From RGIG3528 sp045616485 (GTDB taxonomy: Bacteria; Bacillota; Clostridia; Lachnospirales; Lachnospiraceae): a DNA stretch of 39,529 nucleotides. The translations under genes were made by a program, and so were the position numbers. Where the stretch lies: positions 1-39,529 of the forward strand of contig JAZLGU010000019.1 of assembly GCA_045616485.1 (NCBI GenBank). Reading direction: 5' to 3'. Under the pieces are notes generated by a model. That model did no database searches and had not been told where the DNA came from. It saw nothing but the letters and a program-made list of their open reading frames with translations. This document shows, one piece after another, positions 7,599 to 16,092 of this stretch (the first letter of the stretch is position 1; every line of letters begins with the position of its first letter).

Positions 7599-9946
7599 AA
7601 ATCAACATTAATGAGGGTTGGAGATTTCATTACGGAGAATGTGAGGAGGCTTTTTACAAGGGGTATGATGACAGCAATTTTAAAAGAGTGTCACTGCCTC
7701 ACGACTGGTCAGTAGAGCAGCCTTTTGAAAGGACCCACTCCAGTGGTACAGGCTATCTGGCAGGTGGTACCGGATGGTACAGACTTCACTTTAATCTGCC
7801 TGAGGAGTACAGGGGCCGTCATATTATGCTTTGCTTTGACGGCATATACAAAAACAGCCATATCTGGGTGAACAGCTACAATCTGGGCAAGCACCCCTAT
7901 GGCTACACACCGGTATATGCAGATATTACAAAATTTGCCTTTTTTGGAGATACTGAAAATGTAGTGGCTGTAAAGGTATCTCATGAAGATATCGCCGATT
8001 CCAGATGGTTCACAGGCAGCGGTATTACGAGAAAAGCCACTATCCTTGTGGAGGATATGGTACACCCTGTAATGGATGGCTGTTTTTTGACCACGGACAG
8101 TCTGGAAGGTGACAAGGCTGTTTTTACCATTCATGAAGAAATGGAAAATGGCGCAGCCACGGAAAAAGAAGTAGGAGTCTGCCTGGAGCTTTTAGACTGT
8201 GACGGACGTATGGTATGGCAGACAGAAGAAAAGCTTGTACTGGCAGCAAATGAGAAAAAGACCCTTCTGGTAAAAGGGGGAATGGACTCTGTAAAGCCCT
8301 GGAGCGTGGACAGTCCATATCTTTACGAGCTTAGGAGCAGTCTGGTATCGGAGGGAGAAAAGGCCCTACAGTACAAAGAAAAGACCGGTTTCAGGACAAT
8401 AGCTTTTGATGCAGATCAGGGCTTTTTCCTGAACGGACAGAATATGAAGCTTAAGGGAGTGTGTCTGCACCATGACGCAGGAGCCCTGGGAGCTGCAGTA
8501 ACAAAAGAAGTATGGCAGCGCAGGCTGGAAATCCTGAAAAATTGCGGTACCAATGCCATCAGATGCAGTCATAATCCTCATATGCCGGAGCTCTACGAGC
8601 TCTGCGATGAAATGGGTTTTTTGATGATGGACGAAGCCTTTGACGAGTGGGAATGCCCTAAAAACAAGTGGTCTACAGGTCACAACGTTTATCCGCCCAA
8701 GCATCAGGGCTATGCAGAGGACTTCCCGGAATGGCATGAAAAGGACCTTAAAGCCATGGTGAGAAGAGACAGAAAGTATACTTCTGTCATTATGTGGAGC
8801 ATAGGCAATGAAATAGATTATCCGAATGATCCTTACTGTCACCCTTCTTTTGAGACCATGACAGGTAATAATGATGCCAATAAGCCAAAAGCTGAGCGAA
8901 TGTATGATCCCAACAAGCCCAATGCCGAAAGAATGGTGGAATTGGCGCATGAGCTGGCAGCTATAGTAAAAACAGAGGATACCAGTAGGCCGGTCACCAT
9001 GGCGCTGGCTTTTCCGGAGCTTTCTGCCAAGCTGGGGATTTTTAACGCTCTGGATATGGCGGGCTATAATTACAAAGAGCATTTATATGAACAGGATCAT
9101 AAGGATTACCCGGCAGTAGCTCTTCTTGGTAGTGAGAATGGCCAGGACTACAGTCAGTGGAAGGTGGTAGAAGATAATCCTTATATCAGCGGTCAGTTTT
9201 TGTGGACCGGCTTTGACTATCTGGGTGAAGCCCATGGCTGGCCTATACACGGATCAGGAGCAGGTATAATGGATCTGGCAGGATTTGCCAAGCACAGATT
9301 TTTTGCCAGAAAGTCTTACTGGTGCTCTGAGCCTATGGTGAAGCTGGCCACCAGATACTTTAATGACAGAGACGTGAATGTGGAGTGGATACCTATGTAT
9401 CCTTCCTGGAATTACAAGGACGGAGAAACAGTGCTGGTCAGAGTTTTCTCCAATATGCCTGAAGTAGCGCTTGTGCTTAACGGGCAGGAAGTGGCCAGGG
9501 AAAAAGGCTATAATGCCGGCGGCTGCTACCAGTTTGAGCTGCCTTTTGCAGAAGGAGAGCTTAAGGCCCTTGCCTATGATACAGATGGAAATGAAAAGGC
9601 CACAGACAGGATAGAAACAGCAGGCAGTCTGTCTGACTTAAGCTTAAAGCTTTGGCAGGAGCCAAAAGACGCACAGAACGGCTATATCTACCAGCTGGAG
9701 ATGGAGACTAAAGATGCTTTGGGCAGACCGGTGCTGCATGAAGACTTTGAAGTCACTGCCACGGTAATGGGGGACGGCCTCCTTTTGGGCATGGAAAACG
9801 GCAATCTTGCCGACAATACTCCCTATTTTGAAAATAAAAGAAAAACTGCCCATGGCAAGCTCATAGCCTTTGTAAAAAGAATGGGCAAGGGCACTATAAA
9901 ATTCCGATGCACAATAGGGACGCTGGAAAAAGAATTGATTTTTTAG
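7586..9946 (+). CDS. Glycoside hydrolase family 2, beta-galactosidase-type
   Basis: This 786-residue enzyme has the family order: N-terminal jelly-roll with SLPHDWSVE and GGTGWYR, an immunoglobulin-like domain, and a TIM barrel. The barrel begins near FFLNGQNMKLKGVCLHHD and carries NAIRCSHNPH. The general acid/base is Glu409 in WSIGNE and the nucleophile is Glu517 in LLGSENGQ. A C-terminal beta region of DUF4982 type completes it. With no signal peptide it is cytoplasmic and would act on imported oligosaccharides. Beta-galactosidase is the commonest activity, but beta-glucuronidase or beta-mannosidase cannot be excluded. The ATG lies 13 bp inside the preceding HD-GYP gene, with AAAGGATGAG as ribosome binding site. 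Confidence 0.85.
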   Translation: MDSVKININEGWRFHYGECEEAFYKGYDDSNFKRVSLPHDWSVEQPFERTHSSGTGYLAGGTGWYRLHFNLPEEYRGRHIMLCFDGIYKNSHIWVNSYNLGKHPYGYTPVYADITKFAFFGDTENVVAVKVSHEDIADSRWFTGSGITRKATILVEDMVHPVMDGCFLTTDSLEGDKAVFTIHEEMENGAATEKEVGVCLELLDCDGRMVWQTEEKLVLAANEKKTLLVKGGMDSVKPWSVDSPYLYELRSSLVSEGEKALQYKEKTGFRTIAFDADQGFFLNGQNMKLKGVCLHHDAGALGAAVTKEVWQRRLEILKNCGTNAIRCSHNPHMPELYELCDEMGFLMMDEAFDEWECPKNKWSTGHNVYPPKHQGYAEDFPEWHEKDLKAMVRRDRKYTSVIMWSIGNEIDYPNDPYCHPSFETMTGNNDANKPKAERMYDPNKPNAERMVELAHELAAIVKTEDTSRPVTMALAFPELSAKLGIFNALDMAGYNYKEHLYEQDHKDYPAVALLGSENGQDYSQWKVVEDNPYISGQFLWTGFDYLGEAHGWPIHGSGAGIMDLAGFAKHRFFARKSYWCSEPMVKLATRYFNDRDVNVEWIPMYPSWNYKDGETVLVRVFSNMPEVALVLNGQEVAREKGYNAGGCYQFELPFAEGELKALAYDTDGNEKATDRIETAGSLSDLSLKLWQEPKDAQNGYIYQLEMETKDALGRPVLHEDFEVTATVMGDGLLLGMENGNLADNTPYFENKRKTAHGKLIAFVKRMGKGTIKFRCTIGTLEKELIF

Positions 9947-9987
9947 ATATACTTAAGCGAAAAATCCTAAATAGAACCGATTGCACA

Positions 9988-9996
9988 TGCTATAAT
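9988..9996 (+). promoter_or_regulatory. Extended -10 promoter for the soluble chemoreceptor
   Basis: TGCTATAAT forms an extended -10 element 37 bp before the start codon. No good -35 is visible. Confidence 0.5.
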
Positions 9997-10033
9997 TACA
10001 CAGGTATTATTTTATAGAAAAGAGGACCAGTTT

Positions 10034-10873
10034 ATGGCGTATGATTTTTCAAATGTTAACCCTGAAGTAATGAAAGTAATCGATCTTTTGCCTACCATCT
10101 ACGAGATGCTGGATGATACTGCCAGAGTCACCATTATGGACACAAAAGGCACTATCCTGGGCTATAGAGGGCCGGCGACCGAGGAGGTTTTAAGAGAAAC
10201 GGGAGACCATCTGGATGATCCCAGCGGTGCTTATGACGAAGTTATCCGCACCGGCAGGAGAAAATACAATTATTTGCCTAAAGATGTTATGGGTGTTGCC
10301 TTTGAGGGCTATCTGGTGCCTATTAAGGAGAATGGCAGAGTAGAAGGCGTTATTATTTATACGCATCCTGCCAGCGAAAAAGAGGAAATCGTTGAGACTG
10401 CCGACAGATTTGCAGATACTATAGGCAAGGTAAATGTGGCAGTAATGGAAGTTGAAAAAAGAATAACAGAGCTGGGCGGCACACTTGGCAATATGACTGC
10501 TCAGGCTGACAGTGTACGTCAGGACATACAGCATGCCAATGGTATAGTAAAGTCTATCAGCAATAATGCAGCCCGTTCCAATATCCTGGCTCTTAATGCT
10601 TCCATCGAGGCTGCCAGAAGTGGTGAGATGGGCAGAGGCTTTGCTGTAGTAGCAAAGGAAATGGGCAATCTGGCTCAGAATTCCAGTGCCTCATCCAATG
10701 AGATATCTGCTTCCCTGGAGCATATACAGAATGATATTAATACGATATCCGGAGACATAGAGAGCTCTGATGCCATCTCCAAAGACAATCTGGAATGCAT
10801 ACAGTCCATTATGGTTGAGCTTAAAAATGCTGTTGAGCTGGCAGAGAAGCTTAAAAATCTTTGGAAGAGATAA
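10034..10873 (+). CDS. Soluble minimal methyl-accepting chemotaxis-type protein
   Basis: The protein is only 279 residues and has no membrane segment or HAMP domain. Residues 1-120 form a compact alpha/beta sensor-like domain containing VTIMDTKGTILGYRGP and VGVIIYTHPASE-like strands, possibly PAS-related. Residues 135-279 form a short coiled coil with the highly conserved receptor tip NILALNASIEAARSGEMGRG followed by FAVVAKEMGNLAQ. The tip contacts CheA and CheW, so this protein probably signals from the cytoplasm. The signalling arms are much shorter than usual and no obvious methylation sites were found. It is a single-gene unit between the GH2 gene and PduL. Confidence 0.85.
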   Translation: MAYDFSNVNPEVMKVIDLLPTIYEMLDDTARVTIMDTKGTILGYRGPATEEVLRETGDHLDDPSGAYDEVIRTGRRKYNYLPKDVMGVAFEGYLVPIKENGRVEGVIIYTHPASEKEEIVETADRFADTIGKVNVAVMEVEKRITELGGTLGNMTAQADSVRQDIQHANGIVKSISNNAARSNILALNASIEAARSGEMGRGFAVVAKEMGNLAQNSSASSNEISASLEHIQNDINTISGDIESSDAISKDNLECIQSIMVELKNAVELAEKLKNLWKR

Positions 10874-10890
10874 GATTTGCAACGGGTAAG

Positions 10891-10919
10891 TTGACAAAAC
10901 AGTAAAAGGTTTGTAAAAT
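10891..10919 (+). promoter_or_regulatory. Consensus sigma-A promoter for the PduL gene
   Basis: TTGACA (-35) and TAAAAT (-10) are separated by exactly 17 bp. The -10 ends 50 bp before the start codon. Confidence 0.8.
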
Positions 10920-10936
10920 CAGTTTTATAAAAAAAG

Positions 10937-10954
10937 ATACCCTTTAAAGGGTAT
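10937..10954 (+). promoter_or_regulatory. 18-bp perfect palindrome in the PduL leader
   Basis: ATACCCTTTAAAGGGTAT is a perfect palindrome between the -10 element and the AAAGGAG ribosome binding site. It could be a repressor operator just downstream of the transcription start, or a short RNA hairpin. Confidence 0.5.
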
Positions 10955-10969
10955 ATAAAGGAGCAAAAT

Positions 10970-11539
10970 ATGAACTTTATAGTTGAGACATCAGCACGTC
11001 ACGTGCATGTAACACAGGCAGATCTGGAGACACTTTTCGGTGCAGGCTATCAGCTTACCAAGAAGAAAGACCTTTCACAGCCCGGTCAGTATGCTTGTGA
11101 AGAAAGAGTAACAGTAGTAGGACCTAAGAAAGAGCTGGCTAACGTTTCCATTCTCGGACCATGCCGTAAAGATACACAGGTAGAGCTTTCCCTTACAGAT
11201 GCACGTTCCATCGGCATCGCAGCTCCTGTACGCGAGTCAGGTGACATCGCTGGTTCAGGTGCCTGCAAGCTGGTAGGACCTTGCGGTGAAGTAGAGCTTA
11301 CACAGGGCGTTATCGCTGCTAAGCGTCATATCCATGCTACACCTGCAGATGCAGAGAAGCTGGGTGTTAAGAATGGCGAGATTGTAAATGTTAAGATTGA
11401 CACAGACGGCAGAAGCCTTGTATTTGGTGATGTTGTAGTACGTGTTAGCGAGAGCTATGCACTGGCTATGCATATCGACACAGATGAGTCCAATGCAGCC
11501 GGCTGTGGCAGAGAAGTATTTGGCGAGATCGTTAAATAG
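10970..11539 (+). CDS. pduL: PduL-type phosphate acyltransferase (phosphotransacylase)
   Basis: PduL enzymes interconvert acyl-CoA and acyl phosphate, using acetyl or propionyl groups, and are unrelated in sequence to Pta. The 189-residue protein has both family halves. The first has SARHVHVTQADLETLFG, and the second has AAKRHIHATPADAEKLGV followed by MHIDTDESNAAG; these histidines form the zinc sites. There is no N-terminal microcompartment targeting extension and no microcompartment gene nearby, so it is probably a free cytosolic enzyme in acetate or propionate formation. No acetate kinase gene is adjacent. The strong consensus promoter suggests high expression. Confidence 0.88.
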   Translation: MNFIVETSARHVHVTQADLETLFGAGYQLTKKKDLSQPGQYACEERVTVVGPKKELANVSILGPCRKDTQVELSLTDARSIGIAAPVRESGDIAGSGACKLVGPCGEVELTQGVIAAKRHIHATPADAEKLGVKNGEIVNVKIDTDGRSLVFGDVVVRVSESYALAMHIDTDESNAAGCGREVFGEIVK

Positions 11540-11562
11540 TTTTTTAGATGCAGACTTAAGAC

Positions 11563-11608
11563 AAAGAGGGTATGTGGCCTTTAAGGTCCCACCCTCTTTT
11601 TTGTTTTT
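11563..11608 (+). terminator. Rho-independent terminator after pduL
   Basis: AAAGAGGGT pairs with ACCCTCTTT, with further inner pairing GGCCTT / AAGGTCC, followed by a T-rich run. Confidence 0.85.
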
Positions 11609-11716
11609 ATTGAAACTAAGTGAAAGGAAAATTTAGAAAAGGATTATACTCAACTTACAGAATCTTTAGGCTGTCATAGTATAATTGTAGTACTTTGCAT
11701 ATGAAAAGGAGAAATT

Positions 11717-12973
11717 ATGAAGCGAAGTCTATTAAGACAAATTGCTCTTGTTCTGGCTTTGAGCCTTTTTTTAACAGCATGTGGTAAAAACACGGCAGGA
11801 ACAAACAACAAACCTGATGACAACAACGGATCAGGTAACGGTAATGATGTCGTGACGCTTACTGTATGGGCAGAAGAGTCCAATTTTGCAATGCTTGAAA
11901 AGATGCTTACAGCTTTTAAGGCAAAATACAGTGATACCAAGTTTGATATAAAGCTGGTGCAGCAGTCAGAAGGTGACACTAAGAACGCCCTGCTGGGAGA
12001 CATCCATGCTGCAGCAGATGTGTTTACTTTCCCTGATGATCAGCTGAGTGGCATGGTAGCGGCGGGAGCTCTGGACCCGGTAGTCGAAACAGATACCATA
12101 AAATCAGAGAATACAAAGGAATCCGTGGATGCAGCTACCATTAAGAATACTTTATATGCTTATCCTATGACTGCAGATAATGGATACTTTATGTATTACA
12201 ATAAAAAGTATTTCACGGAAAATGATGTGAAAACTTTGGATGGCATGATTGCAGTCGCTGAAAAAGCAGAGAAGAAAATCACCTTTGACGCAGGTTCCGG
12301 ATGGTACATGTATTCCTGGTTTGGAAATACAGGACTCAAGGTAGGAGTAAACAGCGATGGAGTGACCAACTATTGTGACTGGAATTCCAAGGACGGTGAT
12401 ATTAAAGGCGTAGACATAGTTAATGCTATAATCAAGGCCTTCAGCAGTCCGGCCTTTGTTGCGGAGGGCTTTATTGATGGTGTGAAAAATGGCAGTGTTA
12501 TAGCAGGTGTGAGTGGTGTCTGGGATGCAGTTGAGGTGGCTGCAGCCTGGGGCAGTGATTATGGTGCCTGCAAGCTGCCTACATATACAGTAGCCGGAAA
12601 GCAGGTCCAGATGTCATCTTTTACAGGATATAAGATGATGGGCGTAAACTATTACAGTAAAAACAAGGAATGGGCCCACAAGCTGGCAGCATGGCTTACT
12701 AACGAGGAAAATCAGACTACAAGATTTGCTGAAAGAAATCAGGGACCGTCCAATATAAAAGCAGCAAAGTCTGAGCTGATTCTTAAGGATGTGGCTATTC
12801 AGGCTGTAATTGCCCAGTCTGAGTTTGGTACGCTGCAGAGAATTGGTGGAAAATACTGGAATCCGTTCAGTTCTTTTGCAAATGTGGTTGTTAATGGTAA
12901 TCCGGAGAATCGTGACCTGCAGGAAGTTATAGACAGCCTTGTGGCCGGAATTACTGCATCTGTGGCAAACTAA
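11717..12973 (+). CDS. Extracellular sugar-binding lipoprotein (SBP family 1), orphan
   Basis: The 418-residue protein begins with a lipoprotein signal peptide ending in LTAC; Cys22 would be lipidated and anchor it to the outer face of the membrane. A Gly/Asn/Asp-rich linker follows. The mature part resembles MalE-type solute-binding proteins: LTVWAEESNFAMLEKMLTAF at the start, then ADVFTFPDDQLSGMVAAGAL, YAYPMTADNGYFMYYNK and AAWLTNEENQ. The ligand is probably an oligosaccharide. No ABC permease or ATPase gene is present in the window. The next gene, 13 bp downstream, encodes a transmembrane chemoreceptor, so the pair may be a chemosensory unit rather than an importer. Confidence 0.85.
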   Translation: MKRSLLRQIALVLALSLFLTACGKNTAGTNNKPDDNNGSGNGNDVVTLTVWAEESNFAMLEKMLTAFKAKYSDTKFDIKLVQQSEGDTKNALLGDIHAAADVFTFPDDQLSGMVAAGALDPVVETDTIKSENTKESVDAATIKNTLYAYPMTADNGYFMYYNKKYFTENDVKTLDGMIAVAEKAEKKITFDAGSGWYMYSWFGNTGLKVGVNSDGVTNYCDWNSKDGDIKGVDIVNAIIKAFSSPAFVAEGFIDGVKNGSVIAGVSGVWDAVEVAAAWGSDYGACKLPTYTVAGKQVQMSSFTGYKMMGVNYYSKNKEWAHKLAAWLTNEENQTTRFAERNQGPSNIKAAKSELILKDVAIQAVIAQSEFGTLQRIGGKYWNPFSSFANVVVNGNPENRDLQEVIDSLVAGITASVAN

Positions 12974-12986
12974 GGGAGGGCTGACT

Positions 12987-14711
12987 ATGAAAAAAATATC
13001 TATTCGTGCAGCAATATTAATCCCTGTAATATGGCTGGGGGTGCTGGCTACTTTATCCAATATTGTATCAATGATAAATATTAGGCGCGTTAACAGTAAT
13101 GCGCTGGTGGTTACTGAAAAATACATGGTGGCCATAAATGAACTTCAGGAGGTAAGATACGAGACTCAGGAGATTCATAAGGCTGCTTTATCCCATATCG
13201 TCGCAGTGGATCTGGACACTATGCTGGCCATGATTGACACCATTCGTGCCGAGCAGAAGCAGCTGGAGGAAAAGCTGGTAACCGTAAAGCAGTATGTGTC
13301 TGCGGATCTTATGAAAGAATATGATAATCTGGTGGCAGAATATGGCTCCTTTATTTATTCTGTTGAGGATCTGCTGGCGTACTCTGCAGCAGGCGACAAT
13401 GATGCTGCGTTTGCATGTGCCAACAATAGAGTAAAGGTGTACGGCGTTGCAATGCAGACAGCCATTGACCTTATTATTGCAGACGCCGAAAAAGGTGCAG
13501 CAGCAGCTGAGCTCCAGTTTAAGAGTACATACGTAGCAGCAAACATAATGGTGCTGGTTACTATTATTTTGATAGTGGGTGCCGGCGTTTTGGCTATTGT
13601 TATCGTTTCGAGAAAGGTGATTCGTCCTCTTCATGCTACAGAAAAGCAGCTGTCAATCATTATTGATGATATAGACCGCAGAGAAGGTGATCTGACCAAG
13701 AGAATTGATGTGATAAACAATGACGAAATAGGACATCTGGCTTCGGGCATTAATGTATTTATTGGGAAGCTGCAGGATATTTTCGGCATGCTGAAAAATA
13801 ATACGGCGGAAATGGATCAGGTGGTAGAAGAGGTGCTGGGCAATGTTATGCATGCATCAGACAGCTTAGCTACTCTTTCTGCCATGACAGAAGAGCTGAC
13901 TGCTACCATGGATACCATGTCCAACGGTGCCACAGCTGTAGGAGAAAATACAGACTCTGTACTGATTCAGGTAAATGAGATCGCTGAAAAGACCATAGAA
14001 ATAGACGGACTTACAAAGCAGCTTAAAGCTGATGCCGACATATTTGTTAACGATGCAAGAAGCAATATGGAAGAATCGGGCAAGAAGGTCAATGAGATGC
14101 TGCAGGTACTTGATCAGGCGATTAAGGAAAGCGCCAGTGTTGATCAGGTTAACAGCCTGACGCAAAACATTCTTAGTATTGCCAATCAGACCAATCTGCT
14201 CTCACTGAATGCTTCAATAGAGGCCGCAAGAGCAGGAGAAGCTGGCAGAGGATTTGCGGTAGTTGCATCTGAAATCAGTAATCTGTCCAAGGCTACCTCA
14301 GATACAGCCAGCCATATTCGTGAGATTAATGAGATTGTTACTTCAGCGGTTAAAAATCTGTCTACACACTCCCAGGAGCTGGTCAGATATCTATCCGAGA
14401 GCATTATGCCTGAATTTGAGAAAATGGTGGCCTCCGGAGCGGAAAATCGTGATAATGCAGACAGAATCGAAGGCATTATGACGGAATTTGCCCGAAAGAC
14501 AGATTCTCTTAAAACAGAGATGAATCAGATAGCTGACTCCATGAGCTCTATCGTGGGCTCCATTGGAGAATGTGAGAAGGGCGTTGAAAATGCGGCAAAC
14601 AGCACAGAGGCCCTGGTACTTGAGATGAGCAACGTAAGCGATAAGATGGATGCTAATAAGTCCATAGCGGATGCTTTGAACCGGGAGACTGAAATTTTTA
14701 CAAAACTGTAA
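12987..14711 (+). CDS. Transmembrane methyl-accepting chemotaxis protein
   Basis: A 574-residue chemoreceptor. The start at 12987 is preferred to an in-frame ATG at 12939 inside the previous gene, because AAGGGAGGG precedes it and the first residues MKKISIRA lead straight into TM1 (about 7-30). An extracellular helical region (31-182) looks like a four-helix-bundle sensor. TM2 is about 185-207, followed by HAMP (about 208-262). The signalling coiled coil has the conserved tip NLLSLNASIEAARAGEAGRG near residue 403. Its gene follows the sugar-binding lipoprotein by 13 bp, and the binding protein may be its ligand-presenting partner; that is inference. Confidence 0.9.
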   Translation: MKKISIRAAILIPVIWLGVLATLSNIVSMINIRRVNSNALVVTEKYMVAINELQEVRYETQEIHKAALSHIVAVDLDTMLAMIDTIRAEQKQLEEKLVTVKQYVSADLMKEYDNLVAEYGSFIYSVEDLLAYSAAGDNDAAFACANNRVKVYGVAMQTAIDLIIADAEKGAAAAELQFKSTYVAANIMVLVTIILIVGAGVLAIVIVSRKVIRPLHATEKQLSIIIDDIDRREGDLTKRIDVINNDEIGHLASGINVFIGKLQDIFGMLKNNTAEMDQVVEEVLGNVMHASDSLATLSAMTEELTATMDTMSNGATAVGENTDSVLIQVNEIAEKTIEIDGLTKQLKADADIFVNDARSNMEESGKKVNEMLQVLDQAIKESASVDQVNSLTQNILSIANQTNLLSLNASIEAARAGEAGRGFAVVASEISNLSKATSDTASHIREINEIVTSAVKNLSTHSQELVRYLSESIMPEFEKMVASGAENRDNADRIEGIMTEFARKTDSLKTEMNQIADSMSSIVGSIGECEKGVENAANSTEALVLEMSNVSDKMDANKSIADALNRETEIFTKL

Positions 14712-14726
14712 ATCAAAAAGTCTTTT

Positions 14727-14769
14727 GGAGCTAAAGGAGCTGTTACCGGCTCCTTTAGCTCCTTTTTTT
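14727..14769 (+). terminator. Strong terminator, probably bidirectional
   Basis: A perfect 14-bp stem GGAGCTAAAGGAGC / GCTCCTTTAGCTCC with an 8-base loop is followed by seven T residues. An A-rich tract on the left could serve the opposite strand. The stop codon of the convergent AraC-type gene lies inside the right arm. Confidence 0.9.
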
Positions 14770-15951
14770 CAAGCGGTAGTCTGTAGGACTGCATTTATAA
14801 TGATTGTAGAAAGTTTTTGAAAAGTAAGAGCTGCTGCAAAATCCCAGAGATGAAGCGATCTCTGATACAGAAGAGGCAGAGTGAATAAGTAAAACAGTGG
14901 CTCTTCTCATTTTTTCCGTCTGTATATACTCATTTAAGGAAATATTGTAGTTTTTCCGGAATATGTCAAAAATCAGGCTTCTGTCGATACCACAGTACTC
15001 TGCGATATCAGCGGCCGTTATTTTTTCCCTTATATGCTCATCTATGTAACGCTCGCATTTAATACAAAGGCCTGTGCGGAAAGGCAGATCTTTCTTTTTG
15101 TTTACCATACTGCAAAGGTCGAAAGTGGCTCTTTCCACGGATTTAAGATTGATGGAAAGAGAGCCTCTCTGGGAGATCTGGGATATGGCAGAGTGGAAAA
15201 TGGTGACTACATCTTCCTTGGGGGCATCGCCTTGTATGGCGGCCTGTCTGGCAGAAGACAGAAGAGGTATCATGAAATGGTGTTCAGAATACAGGTATTC
15301 GTTGAAATCTTCTTTAATCGACACGGAGAATTTGGACCATAGTTCATATAAGGAGTCCTCGCGGCCGTTTTTCACAGCGTCATATACCTGAGCCTCAAAT
15401 AAGAGCAGCTCTTCGTACTCGGATTCAATGACCTGGGAGGATTCGTAGACAGTCTTGGCCTTGCGGGTAAGATTGTTGGAGTCCAGGATTACCTGAGGGG
15501 ATACCTCCTTGTAATGCAACATCAGTATCAGCAGGGACAGGGCGTCGGTTAAGTAGGATTCGTCTACCAGCGGCAGCCTTAAGGACAATTCCTGTATCCT
15601 GTCCAGCTCCTTTTGAGTCAGCTGGCTTATGGAAGGATTCTGTACTTCCGGTGGTGAAAAAGGCATGGAAAAACAGGGTCCTACGAAGAGATAGTCGTTG
15701 GTGGGCAGGGGGATAATGGCTATGAAAGAGTTGTAAGGTGTATTTACCAGAAAAGGGATAGAGCTGTCCAGATTTTTGGCGTGGAACTGCATAAGCTCTC
15801 TTTGCATAAGCCCGGCAGGCAGGATGTAGGGACCCATATCTTCAGGGAAGCAGTAAAGCGTATGGGCGTTTTCATCCATTACGGACAAGGGTATTCTGTA
15901 ATAGCTGAAAAAGCGCTTTAATAAGTTATAATAAATTTCGGAAAATTTCAT
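14755..15951 (-). CDS. AraC family transcriptional regulator
   Basis: The last 100 residues carry the double helix-turn-helix of the AraC family. They contain ITAADIAEYCGIDRSLIFDIF, then NISLNEYIQTEKMRRA and ASSVSEIASSLGFCSSSYFS followed by KTFYNHYKCSPTDYR. The 290-residue N-terminal region is not a cupin. It has hydrophobic strands (FLVNTPYNSFIAIIPL) and a long helical part, the layout seen in many Firmicute AraC regulators with an unidentified sensor. The gene is divergent from the large oxidoreductase and converges on the chemoreceptor, sharing its terminator. Two 21-bp-spaced direct repeats lie just upstream of its start, so it may control both itself and the oxidoreductase. Confidence 0.88.
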   Translation of the reverse strand: MKFSEIYYNLLKRFFSYYRIPLSVMDENAHTLYCFPEDMGPYILPAGLMQRELMQFHAKNLDSSIPFLVNTPYNSFIAIIPLPTNDYLFVGPCFSMPFSPPEVQNPSISQLTQKELDRIQELSLRLPLVDESYLTDALSLLILMLHYKEVSPQVILDSNNLTRKAKTVYESSQVIESEYEELLLFEAQVYDAVKNGREDSLYELWSKFSVSIKEDFNEYLYSEHHFMIPLLSSARQAAIQGDAPKEDVVTIFHSAISQISQRGSLSINLKSVERATFDLCSMVNKKKDLPFRTGLCIKCERYIDEHIREKITAADIAEYCGIDRSLIFDIFRKNYNISLNEYIQTEKMRRATVLLIHSASSVSEIASSLGFCSSSYFSKTFYNHYKCSPTDYRLKKRS

Positions 15952-15956
15952 AATGA

Positions 15957-15994
15957 TTGCTCCGATAGTTGTATTTTTTGCTCCGATAATTATA
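15957..15994. promoter_or_regulatory. Direct repeats, candidate AraC-type operator
   Basis: TTGCTCCGATAGTTGTA (15957-15973) and TTGCTCCGATAATTATA (15978-15994) are near-identical and start 21 bp apart, two helical turns, as expected for an AraC-type dimer site. On the minus strand the first copy overlaps the GGAG ribosome binding site of the regulator gene and the second overlaps a TATAAT. That fits autoregulation. Confidence 0.55.
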
Positions 15995-16012
15995 ACATAT
16001 TTTTTGACCTGA

Positions 16013-16021
16013 TGCTATAAT
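16013..16021 (+). promoter_or_regulatory. Extended -10 promoter for the oxidoreductase gene
   Basis: TGCTATAAT lies 71 bp before the start codon. There is no consensus -35 at the expected distance, so an activator may be needed. The direct repeats lie immediately upstream (15957-15994), in activator position. Confidence 0.5.
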
Positions 16022-16092
16022 TAATACATATGGTTAATTATTATTTTATATGCAATAAATAATACTATGCTTTGAGAAAGGAAGTATACTAA

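Noticed and set aside
12939..12986. Longer N-terminal start for the chemoreceptor after the sugar-binding protein
   Set aside because: That ATG lies inside the preceding gene with no ribosome binding site, whereas AAGGGAGGG directly serves the ATG at 12987.
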